A DNA stretch of 64,000 bases from Lucinisca nassula (GCA_963580285.1 OY757011.1:201455644-201519643); one strand, 5' to 3'; shown: positions 1-10,642, counted from the stretch's first letter. Notes: generated by a model not told the origin, from the letters alone. A program made the numbers and translations.

Positions 1-900
1 ATGGTGTGCATCGCTTATATATTTTGTTTTGGATAGCCAATCGGCCATTTTGTGGGAACGTAACTGTCCTTTTGGTTTTCCGCTTTGATGTTTCTTTGGA
101 GTCTTGTTGTTTCGTGTTTGTATTTCTTTCCCTTTGGTGTCTCTGATGGGTCTGTGGGTTAATTGTATCGATTCCTTATCATTGCCTTCGCTTTTTTTTT
201 TGCCAATTTAGGTGTTGAAATCATTTCAACCATTTGTTTTCTGCAAAAAATCGAATACCAAAACACCATAAAATTCAGGTTCTAGCAGGCCTTGTTGCAG
301 AAAAGGGGAGCGCCCAACATTCAATTTTGAAACTCAATGGAAATGAAGTCAATAAAGCTTAGAAAAGGCTTTGCTAAATGTTTGATACCGATGACCCTAA
401 TTAAGAAGTTTAGCAATCAATACCAATTACGTCTGCTGAAGTCAGTTATACGTGACAATCTGGTAAACCAAATTAACTGGGGTATATAAACACCGTCCGT
501 AGGATATCGCTTGGGGAACATCACCATCCAAGAAAGGACAATTTACGATTTAAAAATCAAAATCATCGTGTTTATCATAAATTGTGCATGAAACCAAAAA
601 CATAGAAATAAATGCCGGGGAAAAACCACAAGCAAAGATAACAGCCTACCAATGGTACATAATCTATATACCAGGGCTTCTGTATCAGACAAATTTATGT
701 TTTTAATTGAAGTTGTGGAGGGTAAATTTGACTGATTAACCCATCGAAGTAGGTAATATCAAAACAGTCGAACTTCAATGGCCCGAACACCTTTGGGACC
801 TCGAAAATCTGTTCGAGACAGGGGTAGTTCGAGCCACTGCGGTTACTGTCAGGAGGCATAAGAGATACTTTGAAACATATTTTCGGTGTTCTATAATGAA
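1..900. other. Host intergenic DNA, dispersed repeat at its start
   Basis: No gene is seen. Bases 1-200 are a copy of a dispersed repeat recognisable by CTTTGGTGTCTCTGATGG followed by TTGTATCGATTCC. Related copies lie at about 1990-2130, 3100-3270 (minus), 6180-6480, 6900-7010 and 25610-25830 (minus). Bases 200-900 show only short open frames and nothing recognisable. Confidence 0.6.
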
Positions 901-902
901 AA

Positions 903-970
903 TGTATGCTGTGTGTACTCATTAGAATCGCCTCATCGAGGCGATTCTAATGAGTACACACAGCATACAT
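903..970. repeat. Long perfect palindrome of the GCCTC-hairpin repeat family
   Basis: Two arms of about 32 bases starting TGTATGCTGTGTG meet at GCCTCATCGAGGC with a three-base loop. The core (CTCATTAGAATCGCCTC) is a diverged form of the hairpin seen in at least a dozen other places in the window (see 4895-6085, 8130-8860, 46895-47820). Bases 971-1700 hold nothing recognisable. Confidence 0.8.
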
Positions 971-1704
971 TTGCAAGATAAAAGACTTAAAATCTCCTTA
1001 ATTAGTCCCTCTATTTCTTATGTAGAGGATTTCGCTAGGGGCTCAAGAATGGGATCGACATATCCATGGTAAAAGAGCCATCGGTGTTCGAGCCATCGAA
1101 GTTCTACTGTATTTAATAAATCATCCAATCTAGACGTCGAACAAAACGCCTCAATAACATAAGATCGCAACTTATAGGGACACCATAAGGACTCTTTCAT
1201 AAACGCACATACACAAATCAGCCACACGGGGTGCGCAATTCGTACCCATCGGAATTCCCTCAATTTGTGTCTTTCAACAAAGTGTAGTGTATATTTTATT
1301 GTCATTTGGGATCATTGATTCCATGGCGGACTTTTGAAAATAGCTGAGGGCTACTGATGAGGCCTAATGAGCCGAAACTAGCTAGTCTGGTCCAGGAAAC
1401 ACATACACTTCACTTCATACTATTCAGTTCTGTGGTGCATTCTTTACTTCCAAAGTGTAACTCTTTAATAGTTTATATTGTCATATTGTTTTTCCAAAAG
1501 AGGCAGAATGGGAATTAAATGTCCGTTCACCGCTCACCTACGGGACTTGTTGAACTTGACTACATAGTCCGTCCTAGTTGCCTATCACCATGATGCCGCC
1601 ATGAGTCTACTGATATGTTAACAACAGCCATGCAGTCAGACTGAAAAACCTGAGGGTTGGCACAGAATGGTTTGGTCTTCGGTTTAGTAAACAGATCTGG
1701 TATG

Positions 1705-2130
1705 TTTGTTTGATTGGAGGTTTAACGTCCCCGCCAACACTGTATAGGTCATTTTGGAGACGTTGCTTCCAAGTTTGTGGGACTTTTACTCGACATTGAG
1801 ATGAAATGACATCTCAAGCTCCGTCGCCCAATGAAACCAATAAGGTTTATAAGCATGGACGGTCCGACTCACACCGCTTTGCTTGGGCAGACTTAGATCC
1901 TCTAAGCTGTTTAGCAGTACTCGTATACGGTCGGTTTCAGCTCTGCGTGGAAGCATCATGCAGCCAATCTATTTCTTCAAGCCGCGATGGACGGGGGTCA
2001 CAGTCTGGTATTAGAGACAGTCTTCTTTGGTGTCTCTGGTTGGAGTTTTGTGTACATGTAGTTGTATCGATTCCTGATCATCTGCCTTCACTTCATTTCT
2101 CGGATATGCCACCAAGTAGACAAGTGTACA
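1705..2130 (+). repeat. Dispersed repeat with GTTTAACGTCCCC signature
   Basis: The copy begins near GAGGTTTAACGTCCCC, continues through GACATCTCAAGC and GCCCAATGAAACCAATA and ends near TTTCTTCAAGC. Other copies are at 6218-6529 with 6866-6895, 7118-7420, 36308-36575, 38440-38745 (minus), 46490-46805 and a partial one at 52560-52690. A second repeat (TTGTATCGATTCC type) follows at 1990-2130. It is probably a non-autonomous mobile element, but its class is not clear from the sequence. Bases 2131-2480 contain nothing recognisable. Confidence 0.7.
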
Positions 2131-2484
2131 GATCTCGTCATGGCCACTGTTGTGCAATGAGAATTATCTGGCAGTGACATTTCTTCACGCTGTATTGCAG
2201 AACGTTTGGCATCAAAAATGTTGTGGGAAATGAATATGCGTTTATGTTTTCCAAAGCTATTACATCAATCGCCAGTGCCCACTGACTGGGAAACCATATG
2301 CAGAACACTAGAGTTGTCCCGTTGTCCTCCGATGCAATCAGGTCTATCAATGGAGTTCCCCATATCTGAAATAACCTGTATATGGGACCTTCTGTTTGTT
2401 TTATCGTGACTCGACTGAGATTGTCGACTAAGTCATTCCAACGGCTGCAAAATGAGCTGGCGTCGGCAAAATGTCATCACGAAA

Positions 2485-2770
2485 ACACGCCTATATAATT
2501 TTGACCCCCTTGAACCCCACTCTTATATAGTAAAACTGGGGTTTCCGGGGGTATACCTTATTTTCTAATTTCTGCTCTAAAATATAGATTGTCGGTACTC
2601 GTTAGAACCGCCTGATTGTGGGTACTCGTTAGAACCGCCTCGATGAGGCGGATCTAACGAGTGCCCACAATCTATATTTTGAATCGAGGCGGTTCTGGCG
2701 ATTACCCACAATCTATATTTTGAGCAGGAATAAGAAAAATATCACAATTTTTCATCTTAAAATTTTCATT
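2485..2770. repeat. GCCTC-hairpin repeat, internally duplicated copy
   Basis: This copy has an outer G/C-rich part (ACCCCACTCTTATATAG with TAAAACTGGGGTTTCC) and an inner hairpin TACTCGTTAGAACCGCCTC, here repeated partly two or three times. The outer GGGGTTT/AACCCC arms pair, as do the inner GAACCGCC/GGCGGTTC arms. It ends in TATTTTTC-type A+T rich sequence. Confidence 0.7.
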
Positions 2771-3256
2771 TTTTCGGCGATAAAGGTGGCAGTGTATTTG
2801 TATAGGCGCGTTTGCGTAATGTCGTTGGGTCTTGCTAGGTGCCACAGACAGAATGCCTGATAACATAAAAGAAGATACCACACTAGCCCATCCCCCTCTT
2901 TGTTCATATACATGTACTGAACTACCCTTGTGTTGTTCGACCTGATCAACACCATATAAACTTTCAGCTGGGGAAACATCACTGACAGCTAGAAACACTG
3001 CTTTAATTTCAAAACAATTTATGTGCATGTTTTAACCTTCCTTGAAACTTTTGTTTTTCTAAGTTCCTTAACCGCATTTAGAAGCATCTGTTGTCAATAC
3101 GTTGGTTCTAGACTGTGGCTAAAATAGAAGTGAATGCAATGATCAGGAATCGATACAATTAACCCACACCTCCCATCAGATACACCAAAGGGAAAGAAAT
3201 ACGAACACTGAACAACTAAACCGTGTGGAAAACATGACAAGCCAAAAATATATAAT

Positions 3257-3715
3257 TCTAACACAGCGCGCCTATATAGGCAATGCAAAATAACTGTGAT
3301 TTCTTCAACAACAAATCACGACAAGACAGAGCGTGACGAGTGACGTCATTAAACACTGCAAATTTATGACGTCACTAGTCGATTTCCTTGACGTTAGACG
3401 ATTTATCGTCATATTCTCGTATCGAAAACGTTAGAAAAGGATATAAATGCATGCGTTTCAGTCGATAATTTTGGCGGATTTCTTCTGACAATAGCGAAAA
3501 GTTGTGAGATTTTGAACGAAACGACAGCATTATTGCCGATTTTCAGCATGTTACAATCGAAATAGATCAGCTCTAGTTTGTGATTTGTTGAGTAATAAAT
3601 CACAGTTGTCGGTCAGTTGTAAATAAATAAATCACGCGCGTGATTTGATCTACATTACAACTGATTAATTACTAATATAATCACAGCTAGAGCTGATCTT
3701 TTTCGTAAGCAATAC
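3257..3715. repeat. Dispersed repeat with fold-back end, copy 1
   Basis: This stretch and 7478-7965 align along most of their length (CGCGCCTATATAGGCAATG, then GTCATTA, then TCGATTTCCTTGACGTTAGACG). The last 150 bases fold back: ATCAGCTCTAG...GTGATTTGTTG...AATAAATCACAG is answered by its inverse and ends CTAGAGCTGATC. A third, shorter copy is at 47830-48005. No coding capacity is seen. Confidence 0.75.
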
Positions 3716-3912
3716 ATACAGCAAAGACAAATGATACCAAAACTAATCTACAACAGAATGGCCTATAAAACGCATTTCACTGGTGTGTGTTTGGGTGTCG
3801 AGGTTGGGGAGTCTTAGATCGATGTTACCTGGCCATAATCTGTCGTTACCTAGACAAATAATTTGTTCAGTCCGCTTGAAGGCTTTTTAAGTTTGCCGTC
3901 TGTAATACAGAA

Positions 3913-4500
3913 GGCCAAGACAAGCTTTATACGTTATATTGGTTACCTAAACTTCATAAAAGACCATACAAAACACGGTTTGTTGCAAATTCAAGCTCTT
4001 GTAACACACCGAACTCTCCAAATTGTTAACCGAATGTTTTACTGCCATCAAAAACATATGATAAAATATTGAGACAAAGTCTTCGAAAGATCAGGTAGAA
4101 ATCTGTTTTGGTCTATAAAAATGAAGTTTTAAATAAATTGAAATCCAGGCGTTTTCGTGCTTCGAGTCTGTCTACTTATGATTTTTCCACCCTTTACACT
4201 ACACTTCCTCATTATCTTATACAAGAAAAAACTATTGATTTAATTGAATTGACAGTTCATAAGGAAGACTCCCTCTAGCTTGCATGTAATGTAAGAAATT
4301 CTTTTGTCACTTCTGAAGAGCATAAAATTATACTTTATGGTTATGTCAGAAAGTGTCTGAAGCTCTCACCGTTCTTCTTGACAGTATTTACATGAGATAA
4401 GTCATTTAGACAAGTTATGAGTATTCCGATTAGTACTAATTGCGCGACACTTGTGGCTGATCGTTTTTTCCGGTACCTTTCTTTTCCTATCATCATCCAG
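3913..4500 (+). pseudogene. Decayed reverse transcriptase fragment
   Basis: Pieces of a reverse transcriptase can be read in three shifting frames. From 3913 the translation includes YWLPKLHKRPYKTRFVANSS; from about 4117 it includes TYDFSTLYTTLPHYLIQEK (the DFSTLYTTLPH block marks a lineage of reverse transcriptases common in invertebrate genomes). Near 4345 it includes VSEALTVLLDSIYMR, and near 4410 SIPISTNCATLVAD. Stops (for example after DSL near 4278) and frame changes separate the pieces, so this is a dead fragment. The lineage (Penelope-like or another non-LTR type) cannot be fixed here, and neither end of the element is seen. Confidence 0.65.
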
Positions 4501-4894
4501 CCAACCACAAATGCAGCTAGCGGAGGTTTTGACGGGACGTAAAACCTTAAAAACAATAAGTTTATGTAAACTCACCCGGGTAACTCATTTTCTCCAAAAC
4601 GGATATTCTTCTGATGAAAATAAGTGAAATTTGTCTAAATACTGTTACAAACATAACTCGCTAGCGCTCGTTAGATCAGCCTCCATCCGCTGACTCTTAA
4701 TCATTAGGTCTCTCACCGCTCTCATCGCTCGGGTCACATGTGAGACGCCAAGTTCGGCAACGGAAGGCCAGGTGGTTTTTCTCCGGGTATTCCGGTTTTC
4801 GCCCACCTCTGATTAACGATCGGCTCGATATGTGTGAAATAATCTTGAAAGGGCCGTAAAACCCAAACCAAAGAACCGCCTCCATCACGAAATC

Positions 4895-6085
4895 TTGCTT
4901 ATAATTCTGACCCCATTGAACCCAACCTTTATATTTACAGGGGTAAACCTTATTTTACTAATTTCTCCTCTAAAATATAGATTGTGGATTCTTGCTAGAA
5001 CCACCTCGATGAGGCGGTTCTAGTGTGTACCCACACATTATTTTTTGAGAAGAAATAAAAAAGTATCACAATTTTCATCTTAAAATTTTCGTGTTTTTTT
5101 TTTTGTTTTTTTTTTTTTTTTCGGCGGTAAAATTGTCAATGTATTTGTATAGGCGTGTTTTCGTAATGGATAATTTATCACAAATTACGAAAACACATCC
5201 GTTGGGCATTAGTGAATTATTTCTTTACTCCAGTACAGTTTTTTTCTGATGAAATATTGTGATAGTTCTATACACCAAACATTGGCTCACAGTTAGAACC
5301 GCATTAAAGAGGCGGTTCTAAGGAGTACCCACAACCTATGTCTTTGGGTAGGAATAAAAAAAATAATGTACACCCCCTGTAAACCACGTTTCTTCATTAC
5401 AAAGAGGGGTTTAGATGGGTACTTATTACAAAGTTTTACACGGGTCTACCTAAGGTTTCGTTGTTTCATCTCTGTATTGGCATCACGTGAACAAGTCCGT
5501 GGAATAAAGACCCCCCTAAACCCCACTTTATATAGAGAAAACTGGGGTTTACGGGGGTTAACATTATTTTTCTTATTTCTGTTCGAAGACATAGGTTGTG
5601 GGTACTCGTTAGAACCGCCTCATTGAGGCGGTTCTAACGAGCACCCACAACCTATGTTTGGAGCATTTATAAGAAAAATATTAAGGATTTTCATCAGATT
5701 AGTAGCCATTTTGGAGATGTGAAAAATGCACTATGTCGCACGGATGAGTTATCGTGATGGGAATGAGTTTTATCTTCTCGGAGATGTTGCACTGAGGAGC
5801 TAGAAATTGTTCATGCGGACTAAACAAATCCGTTGAAACCACGACACATCACGTGAACAAGTCCGTGAAATAAAGACTCCCCTAAACCCCACTTTATATA
5901 GAGAACACTGGGGTTTACGGGGGTAAACATTATTTTCCTTATTTCTGCTCCAAGACATAGGTTGGGAGCACCCAAAACCTATGTTTGGAGTTTAAATAAG
6001 ATAAATATCACAAGTTTTCTTCAGAAAAATTGTATTTTTTGAGGTTTGAAAAATGTACTATATTACACGGATGTGTTATCGTAAT
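4895..6085. repeat. Cluster of four GCCTC-hairpin repeats
   Basis: Four complete or partial copies lie in a row (about 4895-5165, 5265-5380, 5500-5770 and 5850-6080). Each has a GGGGTTTA/TAAACCCC outer stem around TATATAGAG, then TTATTTCTGCTC, an inner hairpin (GGGTACTCGTTAGAACCGCC and inverse) and an A+T rich tail ending near CGTAATG. The copy at 5850 lacks the inner hairpin arms. They are probably non-autonomous fold-back or MITE-like elements; no protein is encoded. Confidence 0.7.
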
Positions 6086-6217
6086 GAGATGTATGGGCGA
6101 GGATTGAGGCCACGTAAAAAATATTGACCGTTCAAAGGCGGTATTTATTGTTCCATGTATGTACTGCTAATAATTTTTTTTAGTATTTTGTGGGAAATAA
6201 ACTGTCCTTTAGTTATG

Positions 6218-6895
6218 TTTTGTTTATTTGAATTGAGATTTTACGTCCCCGCCGACACTATTGAGGTAATTTTACAGATGTTGTTTCCAATCATGAAATA
6301 ACCGCCTCAACTTGTAAGCAGAGGCGTTCTTAATTGGCTTTCCGCTATTGATGTTTCCATAAGGGTCCACTTGTTTCATGTTTGTGTTTCTTTTCCTTCG
6401 GTGTCCCTGATGGGAGGTTTGGATTAATTGTATCGATTCCTGGTCATTGCCTTCACTTCTATTTTGCCTGGGCTGACTGTTAAGCGATTTACCAGTACGC
6501 ATTTGTGGTTTCAGCTCTGCGTGGAAGCGTGTGTGTATGTGTGAGAATTCGGGTTTAACGTCGCTTTCAACAATTTTTCAGTCATATCACGACGGTGTCT
6601 GGTTGCGACAGGGAGCTCAATGCTCACGTTTATAGTGCTGCCTCACTGAAGTATCATGTCCCAGACACATTACATGATACCACACCCAGACACATTATCC
6701 TGACACTGGATCGACCAGTCCTAGCTCTACCCCGTAAATCTGAGTGCCAAACGAGGAGCAGCTAGTACCATTTTTAACGACTTTGGTATGTCGCGGCCCG
6801 GGATCGAACCCGAGACCTCCCGTTCCCCGGAGCGGACACTCTACCAACTGAACTATCGGGGCCGGTCTGCGTGGAAGCGCTATGCGGCCAAATTT
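6218..6895 (+). repeat. GTTTAACGTC dispersed repeat, split by a SINE
   Basis: A copy of the repeat seen at 1705 runs to the CTCTGCGTGGAAGCG block at 6529 and resumes with the same block at 6866. The interruption (6530-6865) is a SINE, so the repeat is older than the SINE. Confidence 0.7.
6530..6865 (-). mobile_element. tRNA-derived SINE with 14-bp target duplication
   Basis: Read on the minus strand, the element begins with a tRNA-like head (about 6863-6787) carrying an internal pol III box A (TAGTTCAGTTGGTAGAG) and box B (GGTTCGATCCC). It continues for about 250 bases and ends in AGCGACGTTAAACCCGAATT and a short CA-rich tail. Both sides carry TCTGCGTGGAAGCG (6516-6529 and 6866-6879), a perfect 14-bp duplication, which fixes the boundaries. 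The ends of the tRNA-like head do not pair as an acceptor stem, so it is a SINE head and not a working tRNA gene. Confidence 0.85.
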
Positions 6896-7117
6896 ATTTC
6901 TCAAAGGCCCAATGGACAGGGTCTATTTTTACGCTTTCACTTTGTTGTTTGGGCTGGGACTTGTGAGGTAATTGTTTAGATTCTGATCATTGCCTTCAGT
7001 TCCAGTTTGTATGAAAGGTTAGGTTTGTGAGTACGATGGCTACATACATTTTGTTAACCGCCTCAAAAGGCAATACACTGTTTGCCAAACGTCTTTTTCC
7101 AAATAAAGTTTAATTTT

Positions 7118-7420
7118 TTGTTTGATTTGAGGTTAAACGTCCCCGTCAACACTGTAAAGGTCATTTTGGAGACGTTGCTTCCAATTTTGTTGGACTTTTA
7201 CCCGACATTGCGATGAAATGACATCTCAAGCCCTGTCGCCCAATGAAACCAATATGGTTTATAAGCATGGTCGGTCCGATTCGTGCGCACCGCTTTGCCT
7301 GGGCAGGCCTAGATCCTCTAAGCAGATTACCAGTACTCGTGTGTTGGTAGGTATCAGCTCTGCGTGTAAGCATCACGCAGCCCATATATTTCTTCAAGCT
7401 CCGATGAACGGGGGCCGAAA
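7118..7420 (+). repeat. GTTTAACGTC dispersed repeat
   Basis: Near full-length copy with GAGGTTAAACGTCCCC at the start, GACATCTCAAGCCCTGTC in the middle and TTTCTTCAAGCTCC at the end. It matches 1705, 36308, 46490 and the minus-strand copy at 38440. Confidence 0.7.
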
Positions 7421-7477
7421 ATAAGGTTTGAAGAAAGCACAACCTGACACCTCTAAATTTTGAAATGGAACGGTGCT

Positions 7478-7965
7478 ATATATACAATTCTAACACAGCG
7501 CGCCTATATAGGCAATGGAAAGGAACTATGAATTATTATGCAACAAATCACACCTCAGAAGGGCGTGATAGGTGACGTCATTAAAAACTCCAAATTTATT
7601 ACGTCACTAGTCGATTTCCTTGACGTTAGACGGTGTAACGTGATTTTCTCGCATCGAAAACGTTAGAAAAGGATATAAATGCATGTGTTCCAGTCGACAA
7701 TTTTAGCGGGATTTCTTCTAACAATGGCGAAAAGTTGTGAGATTTTGAAGGAAACAACAACATTATTGCCGATTTTCAGCCCGTTAGAATCGAAATAGAT
7801 CAGCTCTAGCCAGTGATTTGTTGGGTAATAAATCACAGTTTGTCGGTCAGTTGTAAGTAGACAAATCACGCGCGCTACGCGCTTGTGATTTGTCTACTTT
7901 ACAACTGACCTCCAAACTGTGATTTATTACACAACAAATCACAGCTAGAGCTGATCTATTTCTTA
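7478..7965. repeat. Dispersed repeat with long fold-back end, copy 2
   Basis: This is the counterpart of 3257-3715. The last 170 bases (about 7795-7965) form an inverted repeat with arms of roughly 75-80 bases around ACGCGCGCTACGCGCTTG. The arms start ATCAGCTCTAGCCAGTG and end CACAGCTAGAGCTGATC. Fold-back structure without an open frame suggests a MITE-like element. Confidence 0.75.
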
Positions 7966-8129
7966 AGGAGAAATATTTCAAATGAGTTAACGTGATAAAA
8001 TGGGACTCATCACGAGAAAATATTGTTTCGGCGTTTGTAACTAGGTTAGACAAAATCCCGCTGCCTTCTTAGCTCCACTAACAAGCGAGTCTTGATATCT
8101 TACATGCATAAACTAGAGGTATTCATCAC

Positions 8130-8480
8130 GCTAATAAGTCCGTGAAATGCCCCCCCCCCCTCACCCTTACACCCCACTTTATATAGAGAAAACTGGGGTT
8201 TAGGGGGTATAGATTGTTTCCCTTTTTTCTGCTCACATACATAGGTTGTGGGTACTCGTTAGAACCGCCTCAATGAGGCGGTTCTAACGAGCACCCACAA
8301 TCTATGTTTTGAGTATAAATAAAAATAATATCACAAATTTTCATCAGAAAAATAGCCATTTTGGAGATGTGAAAAAATGCACTATATCGCAAGGGAGTGT
8401 TATCGTAATGTGTACGAGCCTATCACGTCAACAGACGTTAACAGATCCGTGTAATAAACACCCCTCCAAACACCGCTTTG

Positions 8481-8560
<80 letters not shown>

Positions 8561-8860
8561 AAGGGGGGTGCTCTTTCAAGTTTATTTCACTTATATCGAG
8601 CCGATCGTTAATCAGAGATGGGCGAAATCCGGAGTACCCGGAAAAAATCTCCTCACCGTTGAAAACTGGGGTATACAGTATACCTTATTTTCCTTATTTC
8701 GGCTCCAAGACTAGGTTTTGGGTATTCGTTAGAACCGCCTGTTCGAGCACCCATAACCAATACTTGAAGTATAAATAAGAAACAGATCACAAATTTTCAT
8801 TGGAAAAGTAACCATTTTGGAGATACGAAAAAATACAATGTGTCACAAGGGTGTTATATC
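8130..8860. repeat. Two GCCTC-hairpin repeats with a microsatellite
   Basis: One copy spans about 8130-8410 (C-run, ACCCCACTTTATATAGAG, inner hairpin at 8249-8300, tail to TATCGTAATG). A second, 8440-8860, has most of its outer stem replaced by a (GT)n run and a degraded inner hairpin near 8727. Confidence 0.7.
8483..8559. repeat. (GT)n microsatellite
   Basis: An uninterrupted GT dinucleotide run of about 38 units inside a GCCTC-hairpin repeat. Open frames across it are meaningless Cys-Val repeats. Confidence 0.95.
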
Positions 8861-8864
8861 GTCA

Positions 8865-8973
8865 TGAAAAATGGTTTACATTACGATAACACATTTGTGT
8901 GATATAGTGCATTTTTTCATACCTCAAAAAGGGTAATTTTCTGATGAAAATATGATATTTTTCATATTTATAC
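8865..8973. repeat. Left half of the repeat that Element 1 entered
   Basis: The sequence CATTACGATAACACA...ATTTTTCATATTTATAC matches the outer tail of the GCCTC-hairpin repeat. The right half continues at 25003 with TATACTCATAACATAGG. Together they make one ordinary copy when 8974-25007 is removed. Confidence 0.75.
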
Positions 8974-9057
8974 ATATATATAGATAGTGCCGTTTTTGAG
9001 GTAATTTGTTCTCTACGCTCACAAATTACCCCAAAAAACGGCACTATCTATATATAT
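8974..9057. repeat. Left tip palindrome (potential terminal hairpin)
   Basis: Arms of about 36 bases (ATATATATAGATAGTGCCG... and its inverse) surround a loop of about 10 bases, TCTCTACGCT. There is one mismatch and one single-base length difference in the stem. The same structure is at the right tip, 24919-25002, as the TIRs require. Confidence 0.9.
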
Positions 9058-9365
9058 AGACACATATATATTTTACCGCAGTATATACTGCGGTAATACC
9101 GCAGAACAACAACTAACACACTATAGACACGTCATACCACATATATTCTGCACCGCAGAACAACAACTAACACTCTATCCTATTCACAGTATGTTATCAC
9201 TATTTGTTGAAACAATCGATTGAAGATTACGCTGTAATCGGTGATATATTTGTCTATACATATATATCAAAGACAATTACGCGTAATCCATTTTGTTGAG
9301 ACTTTTTATTCATGATTACGCGTAATCCATTTTGTTCATTGAGAAAATAAAAGTACTCACCTTTA
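8974..9365. repeat. Element 1 left terminal inverted repeat
   Basis: This 392-bp TIR matches the inverse of 24605-25002 with, as far as I can read, one substitution near the tip and one 6-bp length difference (TATACATGTAT region). It contains a tip palindrome (8974-9057), a 24-bp perfect palindrome centred on CAGTATATACTG (9073-9096) and two copies of ACCGCAGAACAACAACTAAC (9098 and 9152). It also has two ATTACGCGTAAT palindromes (9276 and 9315), each followed by CCATTTTGTT. The inner edge coincides with the stop codon of the first gene. Confidence 0.93.
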
Positions 9366-9911
9366 CCAATTTAATTCTTTGCATATTTCCTCCATCGTTT
9401 TCATATTTTGTAATATCAATCTGAGGTTTATTGCACAAAATCGTAATTTATTATGTTTTTCAACGAGTTTGTAAAGTCTTATCAAACTATTACAGTACGA
9501 AACAGAGTACGGAACACCTTGTTGCACTAAAAATACACCAATATCTCCTCGTTTCATCAATTTTAAATTGTTTATTGCTTGTCCTTGTAAAACAGAAAAC
9601 CAAATAATATTTCTCTTATTTCCTTTTATATATTTGTCTAATCGCTTTATTTTTTCTATGCAGTTTTCCACAGTGTCTATCGATAGTTCATCAGGACTAT
9701 TTTCAACATTCAAATTTTCATCATAAGATTGCACCAATCGTTTTTTAATTTCATATCTGACAACACTACGAGTTCGCTTTAGAACTGGTTTCTTCTGAAG
9801 AAATTTAATGGTATAATCCTCTTGCCATTGTTTAATAACATTATCTCCAGGATATGTCTGATTAAGATAATTAACAAGTTCTTTAACACAGTTGTCTCTT
9901 TTTTCCGCCAT
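9363..9911 (-). CDS. Element 1 protein of unknown function (182 aa)
   Basis: I do not recognise this protein. I chose the start at 9911 (MAEKRDNCVKELVNYL) because the 13 codons before it, although open to 9950, look like leader. It is Lys/Arg rich with no membrane segment. The first half is mixed and acidic (YDENLNVENSPDELSID), the second half probably helical (IIWFSVLQGQAINNLKLMKR, then VSYCNSLIRLYKLVEKHNKL). A small regulatory or DNA-associated protein is possible but unsupported. It is the first gene inside the left TIR, reads outward, and its stop codon sits on the TIR edge. It is separated from the next gene by about 730 bases of repeats. Confidence 0.6.
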   Translation of the reverse strand: MAEKRDNCVKELVNYLNQTYPGDNVIKQWQEDYTIKFLQKKPVLKRTRSVVRYEIKKRLVQSYDENLNVENSPDELSIDTVENCIEKIKRLDKYIKGNKRNIIWFSVLQGQAINNLKLMKRGDIGVFLVQQGVPYSVSYCNSLIRLYKLVEKHNKLRFCAINLRLILQNMKTMEEICKELNW

Positions 9912-9950
9912 TACAAAAAGGGGGCGTGTTATTATCACTTTGTACCGCAA

Positions 9951-10642
9951 AACATAATACGTAATACCTTCCCACGATAAACCACTTAGACAGATAATGA
10001 AGGGACTATTTTACTTAAGTGTAGTAATATCCTTGATAAACCTTATCAAAAATGTGTGATGCGTCTCAGTCAGTGTTCAGATAACAATAATTAGAGGTGA
10101 TATTAAAAATCTGCTCCGACAAAAGTCGCGGATAGACACTATATAGAAACATATTAAAAAGAATTTTGAAAATTCCACTTTGGGGCAAAAACTTTAACCC
10201 CTCCTGAAAGTGCCTTTACATAATCCAATGACCACCAGATTTTGCACATATAACAAGACTTTAAGGCTGTATAACATATTAAAATTCCAAGTTCCTATGA
10301 CAACTTTTGGAATTTCTGAAAGTCTTTGAGTCTTCCTAAAAGTGGAATCCCATCAACCGATTAGTCTCAGATTCTGCATATGTATTTGGGTTGCATATAT
10401 ACATATTATCACAAAATTTCAAAGTTCTAGCATCATTTTGGAATTTCCTGCAAGTCTTTGAATTGTTGTAAAATAACATTGGTTCAACTAATTACCACCA
10501 AACTTTGTACATATGTTTCAACATACAAAATGCACATTCTTATAAAATTTCAACATTGTAGGTCGGAAGTGAAGCAAAAAAAAATATTAACTTTCATATT
10601 TTGGTGGTGGGTCATTTACTATTGTAATTTTATTGAATAAAA
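9951..10642. repeat. Non-coding stretch with three diverged tandem units
   Basis: From about 10143 to 10620 three diverged units of roughly 135-145 bases follow each other. Each has a CC(A/T)xC-type block before an (A/T)C(A/T)TATG block, then AAATTTC-type and TTTTGGAATTTC blocks, then AAGTCTTTGA (10320 and 10450). The first part (9951-10140) shows nothing recognisable. The layout resembles the host satellite monomers elsewhere in the window, so this may be a host repeat inserted in the element. Confidence 0.55.

Noticed and set aside
2700..3030. Minus-strand frames of about 76-108 codons
   Set aside because: No recognisable domain; they lie in repeat-derived A+T rich sequence.
6787..6863. 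Minus-strand tRNA-like sequence
   Set aside because: Boxes A and B are good, but the acceptor ends do not pair and the sequence is the head of a SINE with its own target duplication, so it was not called a tRNA gene.
8483..8780. Overlapping reading frames of 75-100 codons
   Set aside because: They are translations of a (GT)n run and repeat DNA.
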